Assembly (NCBI GenBank): GCA_030407315.1
Contig: JALQPE010000176.1
Location: 186,001-250,000 of the forward strand
Direction: 5' to 3'
DNA: 64,000 nt
From: Asparagopsis taxiformis
Lineage: Eukaryota > Rhodophyta > Florideophyceae > Bonnemaisoniales > Bonnemaisoniaceae
The notes under the pieces are model-generated. The model saw only the letters and a program-made list of their open reading frames with translations. It was not told the origin of the DNA and did no database searches. Each line of letters starts with the position of its first letter. The first letter of the stretch is position 1. This document shows, in pieces, positions 18,702-29,800 of this stretch. Position numbers and translations under genes: made by a program.

Positions 18702-20193
18702 CTACAACGCTTCCACCTCGACAGCACCAGCTTGCAACTTGCGCTTCCGCGAATCCTCCCGTCTTCGATTCTCCGTCCATCGTTCAACGCCCTCGCCCTC
18801 CTCCTCCCCCGTCTCCCCATTCCCGCGCACTTTCATTCGCACACGCTCCATCGCTCGAATCTGCGCCATCTTGTACACCACCCGCCATCGCCGTAATCGC
18901 TCCGCTTCCCGCACCGCCGTTTCGACACTCTCCTCCTCATAAAGTTTGTTATACTTGGCATACAACTCCTCGTCCAACTCCTCCAGCAATCGCTGCACAT
19001 TGCACGACAATGACAGCACGTTGCCGTTCCAATGACACGCCACGTTTCGTCTCAACGCCCCGATCACCCCAACCATCACCGCCTCTCGATACTGCATAAT
19101 CACATTCATCATCTTCTCATTGTTCCAATAGAACAACGCCCGCTCCGCAACTTGAAAGTGTGTAGACTCGATACATCGTCCAATCCGTCGAAACAGCGCT
19201 CCAACAACGTCCCCAAGTTGCTCCGGCCGTGCCAGCTCCAGAATCTCCTCCATCTCGTTCAACAGCAACACTTCCTTTCGCGAATGACTCGTCGGCCAAT
19301 GTCGAATCAGTCCCTGCACAATCTCCCCCGCCAATTCGCTGTCCTTCTCGACAAACTGCGTCACACAAAACGACAGCTCGACATGGTACGCCGCCATGCT
19401 CGCCGGCACATGCAACGCCATCAGGCCCTTTCGTAGCAGCAGTTTGTGCTCCTCGCGTAATGGAACCGCAAACCCATTGATAATCGAGCCTAGAATCTCC
19501 AACAGCTCCCCAATCCCATTGTGCCGCTCCTCCTCGTACACAAACCGATGGAACACGTTCATAATCGCGCGTCGAATCCCCTCGCGCAGCGGCATCACCT
19601 TGCCGTAAATACGATGCAGAATGGTCTTGAGGTAGTCGCGTTCGCGCGGATCCTCCGAGTTGAACAGTTCTACAATGCCCTCCACAAACTCCATGGTGAT
19701 GCATTGGCGCGCCGCCTGCGAGTCGGTCTCGTTGGACACTACAAAGCGTCGCAACAGGTCGTACACTATCTGCAGATGCGGCCACGCCGGTTCCAGGAAC
19801 GGCTCGTCGTCTTCCGGGTCGTAGAATGACTCGGTAGACGTGCCTATGGGCAGCGTGCGCATAATATTGGCGCACACCATCTTGATGAATGGCTCATAGG
19901 TGTTTTCATTGAAGACACCGCGTTGAGACGAGATGTAGTCGGCAATGTCGAACAGTTGTGCTCGTTTGTCCTCCTTCTGTTGCAGCTGAGCGCAGGGGTC
20001 TGAGAAATCGTATATCTTTTCGCACAAGGCCAGTTTGTTGAGAAATAGCGTCTCGCGTTGGTGCGGATGCGCAGCTGAGTAAATTGCAAGTCAGCAGGGC
20101 AGAAGATTGGACGGTCACAGGTGTGTGCAAATGGTGTAACGAACCGTATAACGAGGGTAGACTAGGCATGTTTAGCGAACATGCACTTTGCAT
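18702..20193 (-). CDS. PPP2R5: PP2A regulatory subunit B56 (PPP2R5 family), 2 exons
   Basis: The long exon (18702-20074) encodes the B56 HEAT-like solenoid: FSDPCAQLQQKEDKRAQL, then EPAWPHLQIVYDLLRRFVVS, RERDYLKTILHRIYGK, HNGIGELLEILGSIINGFAVPL and RIGRCIESTHFQVAERALFYW. The frame continues upstream past any start as RETLFLNKLALCEKIYDF, matching the family's start of domain, up to an acceptor TTTACTCAG preceded by CTGAC. A short first exon 20145-20193 (ATG at 20193, ending LPSLY) joins in frame across a 70-nt intron (20075-20144, donor GTTCGT). Exon 1 is inferred. B56 subunits target PP2A to LxxIxE-containing substrates, including at centromeres, which is notable with separase 7 kb away. The acidic/basic tail (about 405-441) is disordered. 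Confidence 0.92.
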
Positions 20194-21485
20194 GGAGAGA
20201 TGAAAGTGGGGAGGACGCAGTCAGTCAATGGGGCTGACGGTGGGGGTGGAGAACAGCGGACGTGCGGTTGGGTGGTACAAAACAAGCCAGCTAGCTGCAG
20301 AGAGGGTGTGACAATGTTTTGAAGCGACGCAGATATCGTGCTTTCAGTCGGGTTGTGTTCTGTGCTTAAATTTTGGAAGCAAATCTTTTTGCGTGCAAGT
20401 GATTATTTGCATTTACAGTAATTACGATTCATTATTTGTACAGTGTGAGAATCACGACAGTTACCCGCGGCGTACAGCCGTTAGCCGACTGTCCTGGCGC
20501 GCGTTGCGAAAGCAGCTGCTCCACCAGACAGCGCGACCAGTCGCCAACGTGTGCAGCGATTCATTGGAGCACATCTCTTTTGATGAGCATCGGCCACACC
20601 ACAAACACTCATGTCGTGTCCAGTTACTTTTCTTCACCGTGTACTCGTGATTCAAATGTCCAATTGATCCGAGACTCGCCCGTCTTGCATGGCCCATTGT
20701 ACCGTATAGCGTGAGACAAGTGTCGCGCCTATCTCGCGACCCTCTTATAATTCATACATGTCCCTCTTACACAATACTCCAAGCTTGTTCCAGTACTCTG
20801 CTTCCTGCCCTTGCTAGGCTAGCCAGCCGTGTGCTACTTTTCGTGTAGATCACATCCTCTCGATCCACTCCTGTCGTCATAGCCCACCAATCACATATTT
20901 TGCAACTTGTCAACCTGCATACTTTTGGCTCCAACTCTGTTGTACTTGCCTCTCATCCCCAAATATCTACCCAGGGTTCCCAACATAGAAATGCATGGCA
21001 CATTATTGCTGAGATCTTAAACGCCAAAAAATATCTCAACCGCTGCCTCCTTCAATTACCCAACCTCTATGAAACGTCACACAACTGTGTAAATATGGAA
21101 ACCATTGTGAGTGTGTCAACTGCTTTTTGGAAAGGCTTTTGTTCAACGCGCATGCCACAGCTAAACCTGCGTGCTGAATTGCATCTCCGAGGTGGACTCA
21201 AGTCGGTCGGTCGTTTACAGAGGGATCTATCTCACTGTGATGTGATGTACACTCGCAACAGACACTGCCAATCCTATGTAATCAGTGTAAGTGTCAGTTA
21301 TCCACCAGCGCACACGTGTACATTTCATGGTGCACACTCTATACTAGACTCTAAATCTCCACCAAACCGATTGCAACTGATTGCAATGCCAGCCTGAGGT
21401 CGCGCTGCGCAGAGCGCACTAGATACTCGCGCCTCTGCCAATGCAGCCCGTGTGCATCACTTGACAGAGTAGACAACCGTTCCAA
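20194..21485. promoter_or_regulatory. Divergent intergenic region of B56 and pyridoxal kinase
   Basis: About 1.3 kb between divergent genes. A CCAAT box (ACCAATCAC) is at 20887-20891. The longest frame inside (20900-21397) has no ATG-linked domain and looks random. Confidence 0.45.
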
Positions 21486-22391
21486 ATGACATCCCAAACC
21501 CTCTCCCGTGTGCTCTCCATTCAAAGTCACGTCACATCGGGATACGTCGGCAACAAAGCCGCCGTCTTCCCGCTCCAGCTTTTGGGCTACGATGTAGACG
21601 TTCTCAATTCTTGCAACCTCTCCAATCACACCGGCTACATTCACGGCGCCCCTGGACCGCGTCTATCCGGCAATGACCTGTCCGAAATTCTCACCGGTCT
21701 CAAGACGAACGGTCTTCTACGCTCCGTCACCCATCTACTAACTGGCTACATTGGCACGCCGAGTTTCCTGCTCACCATCGTGGACACAGTCAAACTACTG
21801 CGTGCAGAGTCGTCGGTGGACATTGTGTACATCTGCGATCCTGTGTTGGGCGATGAGGGAAAATTGTACGTCTCAAACGAGCTTGTTCACATTTACATTG
21901 ATCAGGTGCTGCCGCTCGCGACGCTTTTGACGCCCAATGCGTTCGAGCTGGGGCTGTTGACCAAATCGAAGATTACTTCGGAGCAATCGGCGTTTTGCGC
22001 GTGCGATGTGCTGCATGCGACGCATCTCATTCCCACAATTGTGGTCACTGGCACTTGTTTCGCTGAATCCAAGGACACGGTGTCGGTTTTGGTGTCGAGG
22101 AAAGATGGGCCGAGATTCGCAGTTGATGCTCGCTATTTGAACGGGTCGTTCACTGGTACAGGCGATCTAATTGCAGCCTTGTTGCTCGCATGGACTGATC
22201 GGTTGCCGGACGATCTTGCGGACGCATGTGCTAGAGCTATGGCGACTGTTTCTGCGGTGCTCAAACGCACGTCTACGGAATCTAGCGGTACTGAATTTTG
22301 TGCCAAACCGGAATTGCGCTTGATACAGAGTCGCGATGACATCCTTCGTCCACCGCTTGAACTTGTTAACATTCGGTACATACCGCGTTGA
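21486..22391 (+). CDS. PDXK: Pyridoxal kinase
   Basis: A 301-residue protein from an ATG. The start VLSIQSHVTSGYVGNKAAVF is the pyridoxal kinase substrate loop, followed by HTGY(I)HGAPGPRLSGNDL, DPVLGDEGKLYV and LTPNAFELGLLT. The ribokinase-fold catalytic motif is NGSFTGTGDLIAALLLAW with the general base D227. The enzyme phosphorylates pyridoxal, pyridoxine and pyridoxamine to feed pyridoxal 5'-phosphate salvage in the cytosol. Length is typical for eukaryotic PdxK and no targeting peptide is seen. Confidence 0.97.
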   Translation: MTSQTLSRVLSIQSHVTSGYVGNKAAVFPLQLLGYDVDVLNSCNLSNHTGYIHGAPGPRLSGNDLSEILTGLKTNGLLRSVTHLLTGYIGTPSFLLTIVDTVKLLRAESSVDIVYICDPVLGDEGKLYVSNELVHIYIDQVLPLATLLTPNAFELGLLTKSKITSEQSAFCACDVLHATHLIPTIVVTGTCFAESKDTVSVLVSRKDGPRFAVDARYLNGSFTGTGDLIAALLLAWTDRLPDDLADACARAMATVSAVLKRTSTESSGTEFCAKPELRLIQSRDDILRPPLELVNIRYIPR

Positions 22392-22508
22392 ATCGCTTTG
22401 GTGTACCAGCAATGCTTCTCGCGGCTTGCGCAGTGAATAAAAGTTTGTTGTTTTTCAGTAGCTGTCAGCGGTGCAGTGTTGCACTGCGGATAGCTTGTTT
22501 ACAATGTT

Positions 22509-23183
22509 CTATTCTTTCGATTGTTCAGATCGCGCCGATGTTGATAGATGTGCTTTGAGATGGTCTGGATAAATCATCACAGCTGCCAAACCGAAAGCGA
22601 GTCCCGTATTTCGCACGACTGCTCGAACTCCGACTGTGAATGCGCAATAATGGACAAGGCGTCGCGTGGTCAGTGACATGTTGGACTGCCAAGGCCGTTT
22701 GACTCAACTATTGCAACGTACATGGTATGGAGGGCACAGAAGCTGCGATACTAGCACATGTAAGGATGACAGCAGGGTGGCCATCTACAATGATTCTCTT
22801 CACTGCTTGGTATCCAGCTGTTAATCAGTGTAAAGCAAGAAGAAAGGAAGGACACGTTAGATGCATCAAAAATGAGAATGGAGCGCCTCGCTTTGATGGT
22901 CAATCAACGTACTGTGAATGACACCAGCGACTGCATCGTCGGCCGCTTCAAGTTTTTCGTCCGCAAATGGAGAATGGGTCTATTGGGGTAAATGCGGAGA
23001 CGTCGCGGAAAGTTAGACGCATTGAATGAATGGTGCAAGCGAATGGAGGTTTTGCGAGATGGGACGTACCCTGGCAGTCGCAATCGAATTGGTCAGCAAT
23101 AGTCTACCAGAAGTGATAGTGTCTCGGAGGGAGAACGGCTTTGGTTGATTGGCGGCATCTTGAGAATCTTGCGGTTCAGTCAT
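22509..23183 (-). CDS. Small conserved-looking membrane protein, 4 exons, probably mitochondrial
   Basis: Assembled by reading splice signals on the minus strand: exons 23183-23070, 22979-22913, 22817-22722 and 22633-22509, total 402 nt, 133 residues, ATG to TAG. Introns are 90, 95 and 88 nt; all three donors are GTACGT, with CTAAC/CTGAC-like branch motifs and acceptors CAATAG, TTAACAG and TTCACAG, and every junction keeps the frame. The protein starts MTEPQDSQDAANQPKPFSLR, then GRLLLTNSIATAR; exon 3 adds a hydrophobic segment (AVILTCASIAASVP) and exon 4 a second (RNTGLAFGLAAVMIYP). Two membrane spans with a YP near the second faintly recall MICOS subunits (MIC26/27), but this is speculation. 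It diverges from SEC6 by 371 bp. Confidence 0.65.
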
Positions 23184-23554
23184 TGTGGGGTTGAAAGTTG
23201 TTGAGTATCGATGAGGAAGGGCCGAACGGGAGTGCGCTGCGACGCGTTGCAAAACGCCCGAGTGGCAAATATGATGCACTGGTATGACATGAGAAAGTGC
23301 AATTTATTTTTGTGAAAAGTTGTTCATACAAACCTGCGGCAGGTTACCTGCGCACTTTTCTTAGATCGAGGCACAGTATGAAAGAAAACAATAATTTAGA
23401 TATGAATGGAGTAGGAGCCGTCAACTACCGTTACAAACTTCATCCTGACTGTGACGTGAGCCACGCCAAGCCTTGTCGCCCAAATTCGGCAACCAACCAG
23501 TCGTCTATTTCATACAGATGCACCTCGGGCTCATGACGATTGCAACATAGCCAA

Positions 23555-26254
23555 ATGGCGTCCGTCCAGGAGGAAGCAGCCCGAGCTGTGTCTGCAGCCA
23601 TCAGCGAGGCAGACGGTGATCTTCTGTCTGCAATCGACGCTGCCCAAGACAACTGGCAAAAAGAACTGGACGCTGCTAAAGCAAATGCCCGCGCTTTACT
23701 GGCGACCATATTAGCCGAGCGTGAATCGCTCCGCACCTCCCTAGCGACCGCTGCAGAATTGTGGCGAATCCTCCGTCCGAAAGACGATGTCAAAGACGAG
23801 CCGCATCCGGCGCATGATCCCAACAACCCTGCAGAAAAGTCGTATTTCGTCGCAAATCAAGACCAGATTCTCACCGTCAGAGCCTTGGAGAATGTCTCCC
23901 ATACCCTCTTCCTCATGGAATTCATCATGGCCGCCCCTGAGGCCATTGACCGCGCACAGCTTTCACTTTCCGAGCTGCAGGAAGTCGGCCTCATGGAGGA
24001 AAGCCCCGGAAATGCCGCAAAACTTGTCGAAGCTCACGCTATTTTAACAGCCGTTGAGAGGCTTCGTGACTTGGTTCTGCTGGAGAGTCCGGAGGATCGT
24101 GCCGCCGATTCATCCGCCTCCCTTTGGTTTGCCAGTGCTGTTGACACACGCACTCTTCTCGAAGATATCGTCTTGCGCAATATCTTTTCAAATATGTTGC
24201 GCATTTCAAATGTTAATCCCCGCGTACTTGTCGCCGCAGCCAGAATTGTGGAGTACGAAGAAGAAGAAGACAAGTGGTGGAGCAACCATTTACTCCGCGG
24301 TGGGAATACAGAACTTGGTTCTATCGTTCGTCCTTTTGGCGCCCAACAGTATAGGAAACGTGCCGCACTTTCGGTCGTGGAGTCTTTGCAGTCGATTTTC
24401 AACGCAAAAGAAAAGGAACTCGGCTTGGTGGTCGACTCCGATTCCGACACCGAATGCCACTCCCAGTCGCATCAACCGAATTCTAGTTCAAAGCCTATGG
24501 ATATTCCCGGTATTATCGATTGGATTGAACAGCGTCGTGCAGAAAATGAGACTGTCCGTCGATTCGTAGTGCCCTGTTTGCCCCCATCTTTCGGCATTGC
24601 CGAGCTGTACGAGAAGGAGCTTCACCGCCAATTTATGAGACTGATTACACAGCTGTTGCATTTGATACATCCTGATGGTTCTATGATTCTTTCTGAGGCC
24701 GATTTAATTCTTTTGACCTCTTGGTATTGTAAATACAAAGAAGAAGTTGGTGACCATGACGAAGCCATTGATTCATTCCTAAGCGAATCAGATAGAGAAC
24801 GTCTTATTTCAGCGCTTCAGAAGCATTGCAGAACCAGAATTGCGGCCAACATCACTGCAGCCATCGCTGCGGATCGGAAAGCTGCAAAGACAATGACAGG
24901 ACCTAAATCTCGCAGTAGCAAGGTCTCGGCCGCCCCAACTGAAGTAGATTCGCACTGCCAGACCGAGCTGCCTGATATTGTGCTCGGGTGTGTAAATGAA
25001 CAAGTGACAAGAATGCTTGCGCTCAAAGTGCAAGGAATGGATCATGCCATCGCTCAAACGGCTGCCGAATGTCTCATGTCCTTCCAGAAAGAGATGCGAC
25101 ATGCAATGATAAGTGAAAGTAAGACTTCATCCGAAGAAACCTACCCTCTGTATATTTGTGCCACAGCGAACAACATGGCTCGTTGTCTGGAGTATTCCGA
25201 GGATTTAAGAGATATCTTTGTGCCGCTGGCCTCCGATAAAGATCGCTCTGAAATTGAAGAGAAAATGGAAACAGTCATTGAGGGCTTTCGTTCGACAGCT
25301 TCCATGGCTCTGCAAATACTCATCAATGGCATGGATTCAAGTCTGGATGCACATGCAAGTCGCCTCTATGCACCACGTACGGGGACGGAAATCATGCTGG
25401 ACATTGTGGCCACATTAGGTGACTTCTTTTCAGACTATGAATTGTTATTGCTGCCATATCATTTTGAACATCTTGCGATTGAAAGCTTGAAGCGAATCGT
25501 TGTGTGGTACCTTGCGCCGTTTCTTCGACTGTCTCAAAATAAGATCGAAGAAAGTTCCGCGAGAAGATTTACCTCTTTACCGACGTTTGATGAAAAGAAT
25601 GTCGTGTCAACAGTAGTAACTGACGAAGAGAATGAGGTTGCAATGTTTTCACGACGTAGCGAAAACGTTAATGGTGACAAAGAGGGCGTTGCGGGCCTGA
25701 AAGTTTTGAATGGAGCAGCTGTTGTTGCCCAAATTGATAAGGACATATCCAATCTGGTAGACTTTATGTCCAAGAAGGTTGTTTCCTTCCAAAAGAAGCA
25801 ACTGCAGCCAACAGTCGAGCCTTTGCATGCAATAAGAGCGTTGTATACCTGCGCAGCAACAACGTACAGTTTATGCGACGCATTCAGAGACGCCAAATCA
25901 GTTATCGCAAGGGCTCTGAGCCCGTCGTGGGTGTTGGCTTGTGGCGTTTCTGGTCAGTTTAATACGCGAATTGCTGAAGTTATTTGGGAAAGTCGGGGGG
26001 ATGTTAGTCCTGTCGTGTTACTAGAAGCTATCACTACGATACGTTCCAATGCGGATAGACGGGTAGTTTACAGCCCGAAAGAAAGTCGCATGTCTAGTTT
26101 CGATGATGGTCGAATTTGGGGGTCGAGAAACAGCGAGGTCGGGGGGACGTTCTCGGAACGAATACTTGGCAGGGACTCAACGTATCTTGAGCAAACGGGG
26201 TCATCTTCGTCTTTATTATGGGCGCCGTCTTTACCGAGGTCATCTAGGCGGTAG
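23555..26254 (+). CDS. SEC6: Exocyst complex component SEC6 (EXOC3)
   Basis: An 899-residue protein; I use the ATG at 23555 and not the non-ATG frame start 15 bases upstream. The N-terminal third is helical with coiled-coil character (WQKELDAAKANARALLATIL). The rest has Sec6-family features: LEFIMAAPEAIDRAQ-like spacing, an acidic EYEEEEDKWW, FGIAELYEKELHRQF, SEADLILLTSWYCKYKEEV, and TYPLYICATANNMARCLEYSED. SEC6 is a core subunit of the exocyst, which tethers secretory vesicles to the plasma membrane and supports cytokinesis. Length is a little above yeast and animal SEC6. The C-terminal 60 residues are low complexity. Assignment rests on several moderate motifs. Confidence 0.75.
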   Translation: MASVQEEAARAVSAAISEADGDLLSAIDAAQDNWQKELDAAKANARALLATILAERESLRTSLATAAELWRILRPKDDVKDEPHPAHDPNNPAEKSYFVANQDQILTVRALENVSHTLFLMEFIMAAPEAIDRAQLSLSELQEVGLMEESPGNAAKLVEAHAILTAVERLRDLVLLESPEDRAADSSASLWFASAVDTRTLLEDIVLRNIFSNMLRISNVNPRVLVAAARIVEYEEEEDKWWSNHLLRGGNTELGSIVRPFGAQQYRKRAALSVVESLQSIFNAKEKELGLVVDSDSDTECHSQSHQPNSSSKPMDIPGIIDWIEQRRAENETVRRFVVPCLPPSFGIAELYEKELHRQFMRLITQLLHLIHPDGSMILSEADLILLTSWYCKYKEEVGDHDEAIDSFLSESDRERLISALQKHCRTRIAANITAAIAADRKAAKTMTGPKSRSSKVSAAPTEVDSHCQTELPDIVLGCVNEQVTRMLALKVQGMDHAIAQTAAECLMSFQKEMRHAMISESKTSSEETYPLYICATANNMARCLEYSEDLRDIFVPLASDKDRSEIEEKMETVIEGFRSTASMALQILINGMDSSLDAHASRLYAPRTGTEIMLDIVATLGDFFSDYELLLLPYHFEHLAIESLKRIVVWYLAPFLRLSQNKIEESSARRFTSLPTFDEKNVVSTVVTDEENEVAMFSRRSENVNGDKEGVAGLKVLNGAAVVAQIDKDISNLVDFMSKKVVSFQKKQLQPTVEPLHAIRALYTCAATTYSLCDAFRDAKSVIARALSPSWVLACGVSGQFNTRIAEVIWESRGDVSPVVLLEAITTIRSNADRRVVYSPKESRMSSFDDGRIWGSRNSEVGGTFSERILGRDSTYLEQTGSSSSLLWAPSLPRSSRR

Positions 26255-26847
26255 TATGTCTAACAATAAACACACAGGGGGAGCATCGAGCTCAATGAAC
26301 AGTTTCAGAGGTCCATATTGCATCTTCGCGCTGGATGTCAGTCAATTCATAGAATGAATTATGACGTCCCCCTCTCGTTGGCATTTGAACACGCAGTTGG
26401 TCACGGACGAATTCAAATTGAAACGGCAAAAGTCCAACTCCGTGACGCAGCTCGTCATTATCAGTTCACTGAAGTGTCGGGAAATTTCACAAACACCTTG
26501 GAAGATATTCCGGTTCGGGTGAAGTGTGACGAGGCGAGTATTAGTGATTGTCGACAAGAACAGAAAGATTTGAAATTTACTCCCGCCAAAACAGTTTAAA
26601 TTCAAATAGGGCATAGGTACACATCCGAGATTGCTCGTTCCGAAAGTGATTCGTTGCAAAACATCACAGTACCTTGGACGGGACAGTTCGTTTCTTGATT
26701 TTTTGTGTTGCCTCTCTTTGCCACCGGTCATTCCCTTTTCACCGCATTGAACCTCCGAAAAGCCTCACCCGACACCAATTCCCATACAACCTATGCCGGA
26801 AAGGTGGAAACTGCCAAGAGTAAGCTTCCTGCAACTTTGTTCTCCTA
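26255..26847. other. Intergenic region upstream of separase, no gene seen
   Basis: About 590 bp between two plus-strand genes. Open frames on both strands show no domain and lack consistent starts. It presumably contains the separase promoter. Confidence 0.45.
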
Positions 26848-29800
26848 ATGCTCACAAAAGCACAGAAGTCCATTCTTCATGACCTCGCCGAGGACTCAGA
26901 CGTATCGACACGATTGCGTAGCGCTCTCGATCCGTCAAACAAGTCTGTTACGCGAGCGCAGCGTCTCGACCTGTGCAGAACTGTACTCACCAATGTGAAA
27001 TCCATCCATTCCGAAAATGCAAATCATGCTTTCCTTGAGGCAATGTGCTCCCTCCGCGGCCTTGTTCCGTTTCTCAAGGTGAAGGATTCACTGCCGGTGG
27101 AAAGCGTAGCGTCAGTAGAGAAATACGCTGTGAATTATGCATTGAATGCATGCTCGGCCCTCGATTCGAAGCACACTAAAGTTATGTCTTCGATTTCTTT
27201 AACTTTGACGGAATCTCTCAAGCGAATCTTCGATGCTCGTGCTACGCCCGTTAAGCGCTCGCGACCCACTCGACGTGGCAAACTCGAAGATGATTCGGTT
27301 GAGATGAAGGAAAATATGAATCCGCATAATTACCAGAGTAGAAGATCACACAGTGTATCTACAGCTCTCGATTCGTTTTTGTTCGAAGGGTGCATTAAGC
27401 GCGACCCTGCAACATTGCTCCCGAGAAACGATTCCGCGAATGTAGCAGTTGTCATTTGTGGCGCCTTTGTAGCGAAGCTCGCAACTGATCGCGTGAAAAT
27501 TCCCGCTTCGGATCTTCTAGATTGCGTGAAAAGTTTTGCGATACCATGGTTGCGGTATCTTCAAACATGTACGGTAGGTACTGACGTGGACTTCAGTCGT
27601 CAAGGTACAATATATATGCAGCAAATTCGAAACTCGATTTTGAAAGCTGCACAACACGAACAAAGTGATCTACGTTCACAATTGCGCGTTCGTTCCAGCG
27701 TCTTATCACTCGGCGACATCAGTCTACAACAGTACGCCCGTGATTTACTTCGTACTGTGCATTCACTCACTCGCCGGCCTCGAGCGTCCTCAGGCTCTAC
27801 CGAAGATGAACTTTACGACATCATCGCATCAACTTACGATGATGCTCTGCAATTTGTCTCCACCTTTGACGAAAATGACCCGGACTGGTTGTCGGAGGAT
27901 GTATCAGCGTGGATGGATCATATTGCGGTTGTATGGCCCCACAGGTCAGTTTGCCGACCGTTTCCCACTATTTTCGAGCAGAGGAACTCATTGCTGAGAT
28001 CCTCCGCAGAGGATGACGGCCTCCTGGAGAATTGTGAGATGCAGATTTCACTTGCAGAACTAGGCGCGTATAATCCAGACTGCATACTACGGCGCGAAAA
28101 CGATGAGACATTCTACATGGAACCGGTTTGGAGTCATATTGAAGCGACCATAGCAAGTCGCGGAGCTAAGAAGTTAACAGATTTCAAGTTTACAGTTGAT
28201 GGTTCTTGTCAAGACTCTGAAGATATCAACAGTGACACATTCCAATCGAATCCTAAAGATGTTTTGAGATTTCTTCGCATCCTAGAGCCGATACGGAAAA
28301 CCATTGCGGGTGCCTTTCCAGACAATAAGATTGTTCCGCCTGGGGCAGAAAAGCTATTGAGCGCGTACATCAGTGTGATGCTTGATTGTCTGCAATATTT
28401 CTCGCCGCAAAGGACATCTCAAACCTGTGAAGCAAATAGCTACCATAATGTGCTCGTGCGCATAGACAAAATGGTGGGGGCTGCAATCGAATCTGCAAGA
28501 GTCCTTCTTTACCTGTATTGTTCTCGTAATTCCGCATCCTTGTTCAATGCTACCGTTACATGCACACAACGCCTGCTTACAATCCATGCGGAGAGCTCTC
28601 CGGATTCGGCGAAGCGCTGGAAGTTCTGGATAACCCAAGCGTTGGGATCGTTTCTGCAACAAGCGCTTGTTCGTTATCGAGCCTCTTCAAAACCAGGAAC
28701 CGCAAAAGGTTCTGATTCCGTCACGAGCATGGCACAATCGTGCATTGATCTGCTATTCCCTTCGTACGAAGACAGCCCTGCGCTGTTTGCTGAACACATG
28801 CACATTATTCAAATTACCAGGGACGCTTATCGAGCAGGAAAGAACTGGCATAGGTCAGTGGAAGTTTCTGCCAAGCTGCTTGATATTCGAATGCATCCAG
28901 CCAAATTTGGAAATGTTGAACAAGACAAGAATGCTGTATATGATGCATGTCATATGTTTGCCCAAGACTTTGCAAATCTGTGCAGCCAAGATCTATCCTT
29001 TTCCCCTGCCTGTGACGTTAATTTCGCACCGGACTTCATCTTAACGGTTCTCGTCGAGTTCTCATGGTGGGTCAAACTAAATTGGAACGAGGATAAAATT
29101 TATCGCGGGCGCGATGATGTTCTCTACGGATTGCAGAGAGGTCGTGCTGTTGTTCTGAATGAATTAGAACAGGCAGGAGAGGCCCCACTTTGCTGCCAAA
29201 GAAGGCTACACCGTATTTGGGTGAACTTTGTTGTTCAGGATTCAATGGAAATGACAGGAGAACAGATTGGTGATCTTGAATCTCTTATTGTCGATGACGT
29301 TGAGTTGGAATGTGGAGGACATTGCATGGGTAATATTCTGGGTCATAAAGGTACTACCATCGTTTGTTCCATTGAACACATATATCTTATCAGGCAAGTT
29401 GCTTCGGCTTTCTTGAACGTCATTTCTCGCAACTATCGAGTGGTAGAAAAAAATCTTCGAGGAGTTTTGAAACAGCTCTCTACTGATTCTCAGCTTTCAG
29501 ATGACATTGAGCTGCTCCAAGTTGTCCTTGAAATTTCAAGATGGTTGGGTTCCGTACTCGCCATGGCAAATTTCGACAGAAGCGCATTGCTCGCCTTTAG
29601 CATCGTTGAGGAATGTGAAGTTGTTCTGGGAATTCCAAACATGAACATGATCGTTCTTGACATATGTCGTCGACTACGGGACTTCCAATCTCATGCAAAG
29701 TTTTTGCAGGATCGACAAGAGATGAAAAACGTTGTCGGATATGAAGCAAAGCTGTTGGTCCTTGAAGAAAAGTTCGATGCAGCCCTAGATTTGACAAATG

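Noticed and set aside
19117..19875. A 252-codon frame in a second phase of the B56 gene
   Set aside because: Shadow of the B56 coding frame on the same strand.
20900..21397. Plus-strand frame of 165 codons upstream of pyridoxal kinase
   Set aside because: No domain, no supporting start context, and located in a divergent promoter region.
26318..26731. Frames on both strands between SEC6 and separase
   Set aside because: They overlap each other, have no domain, and lie where a promoter is expected.
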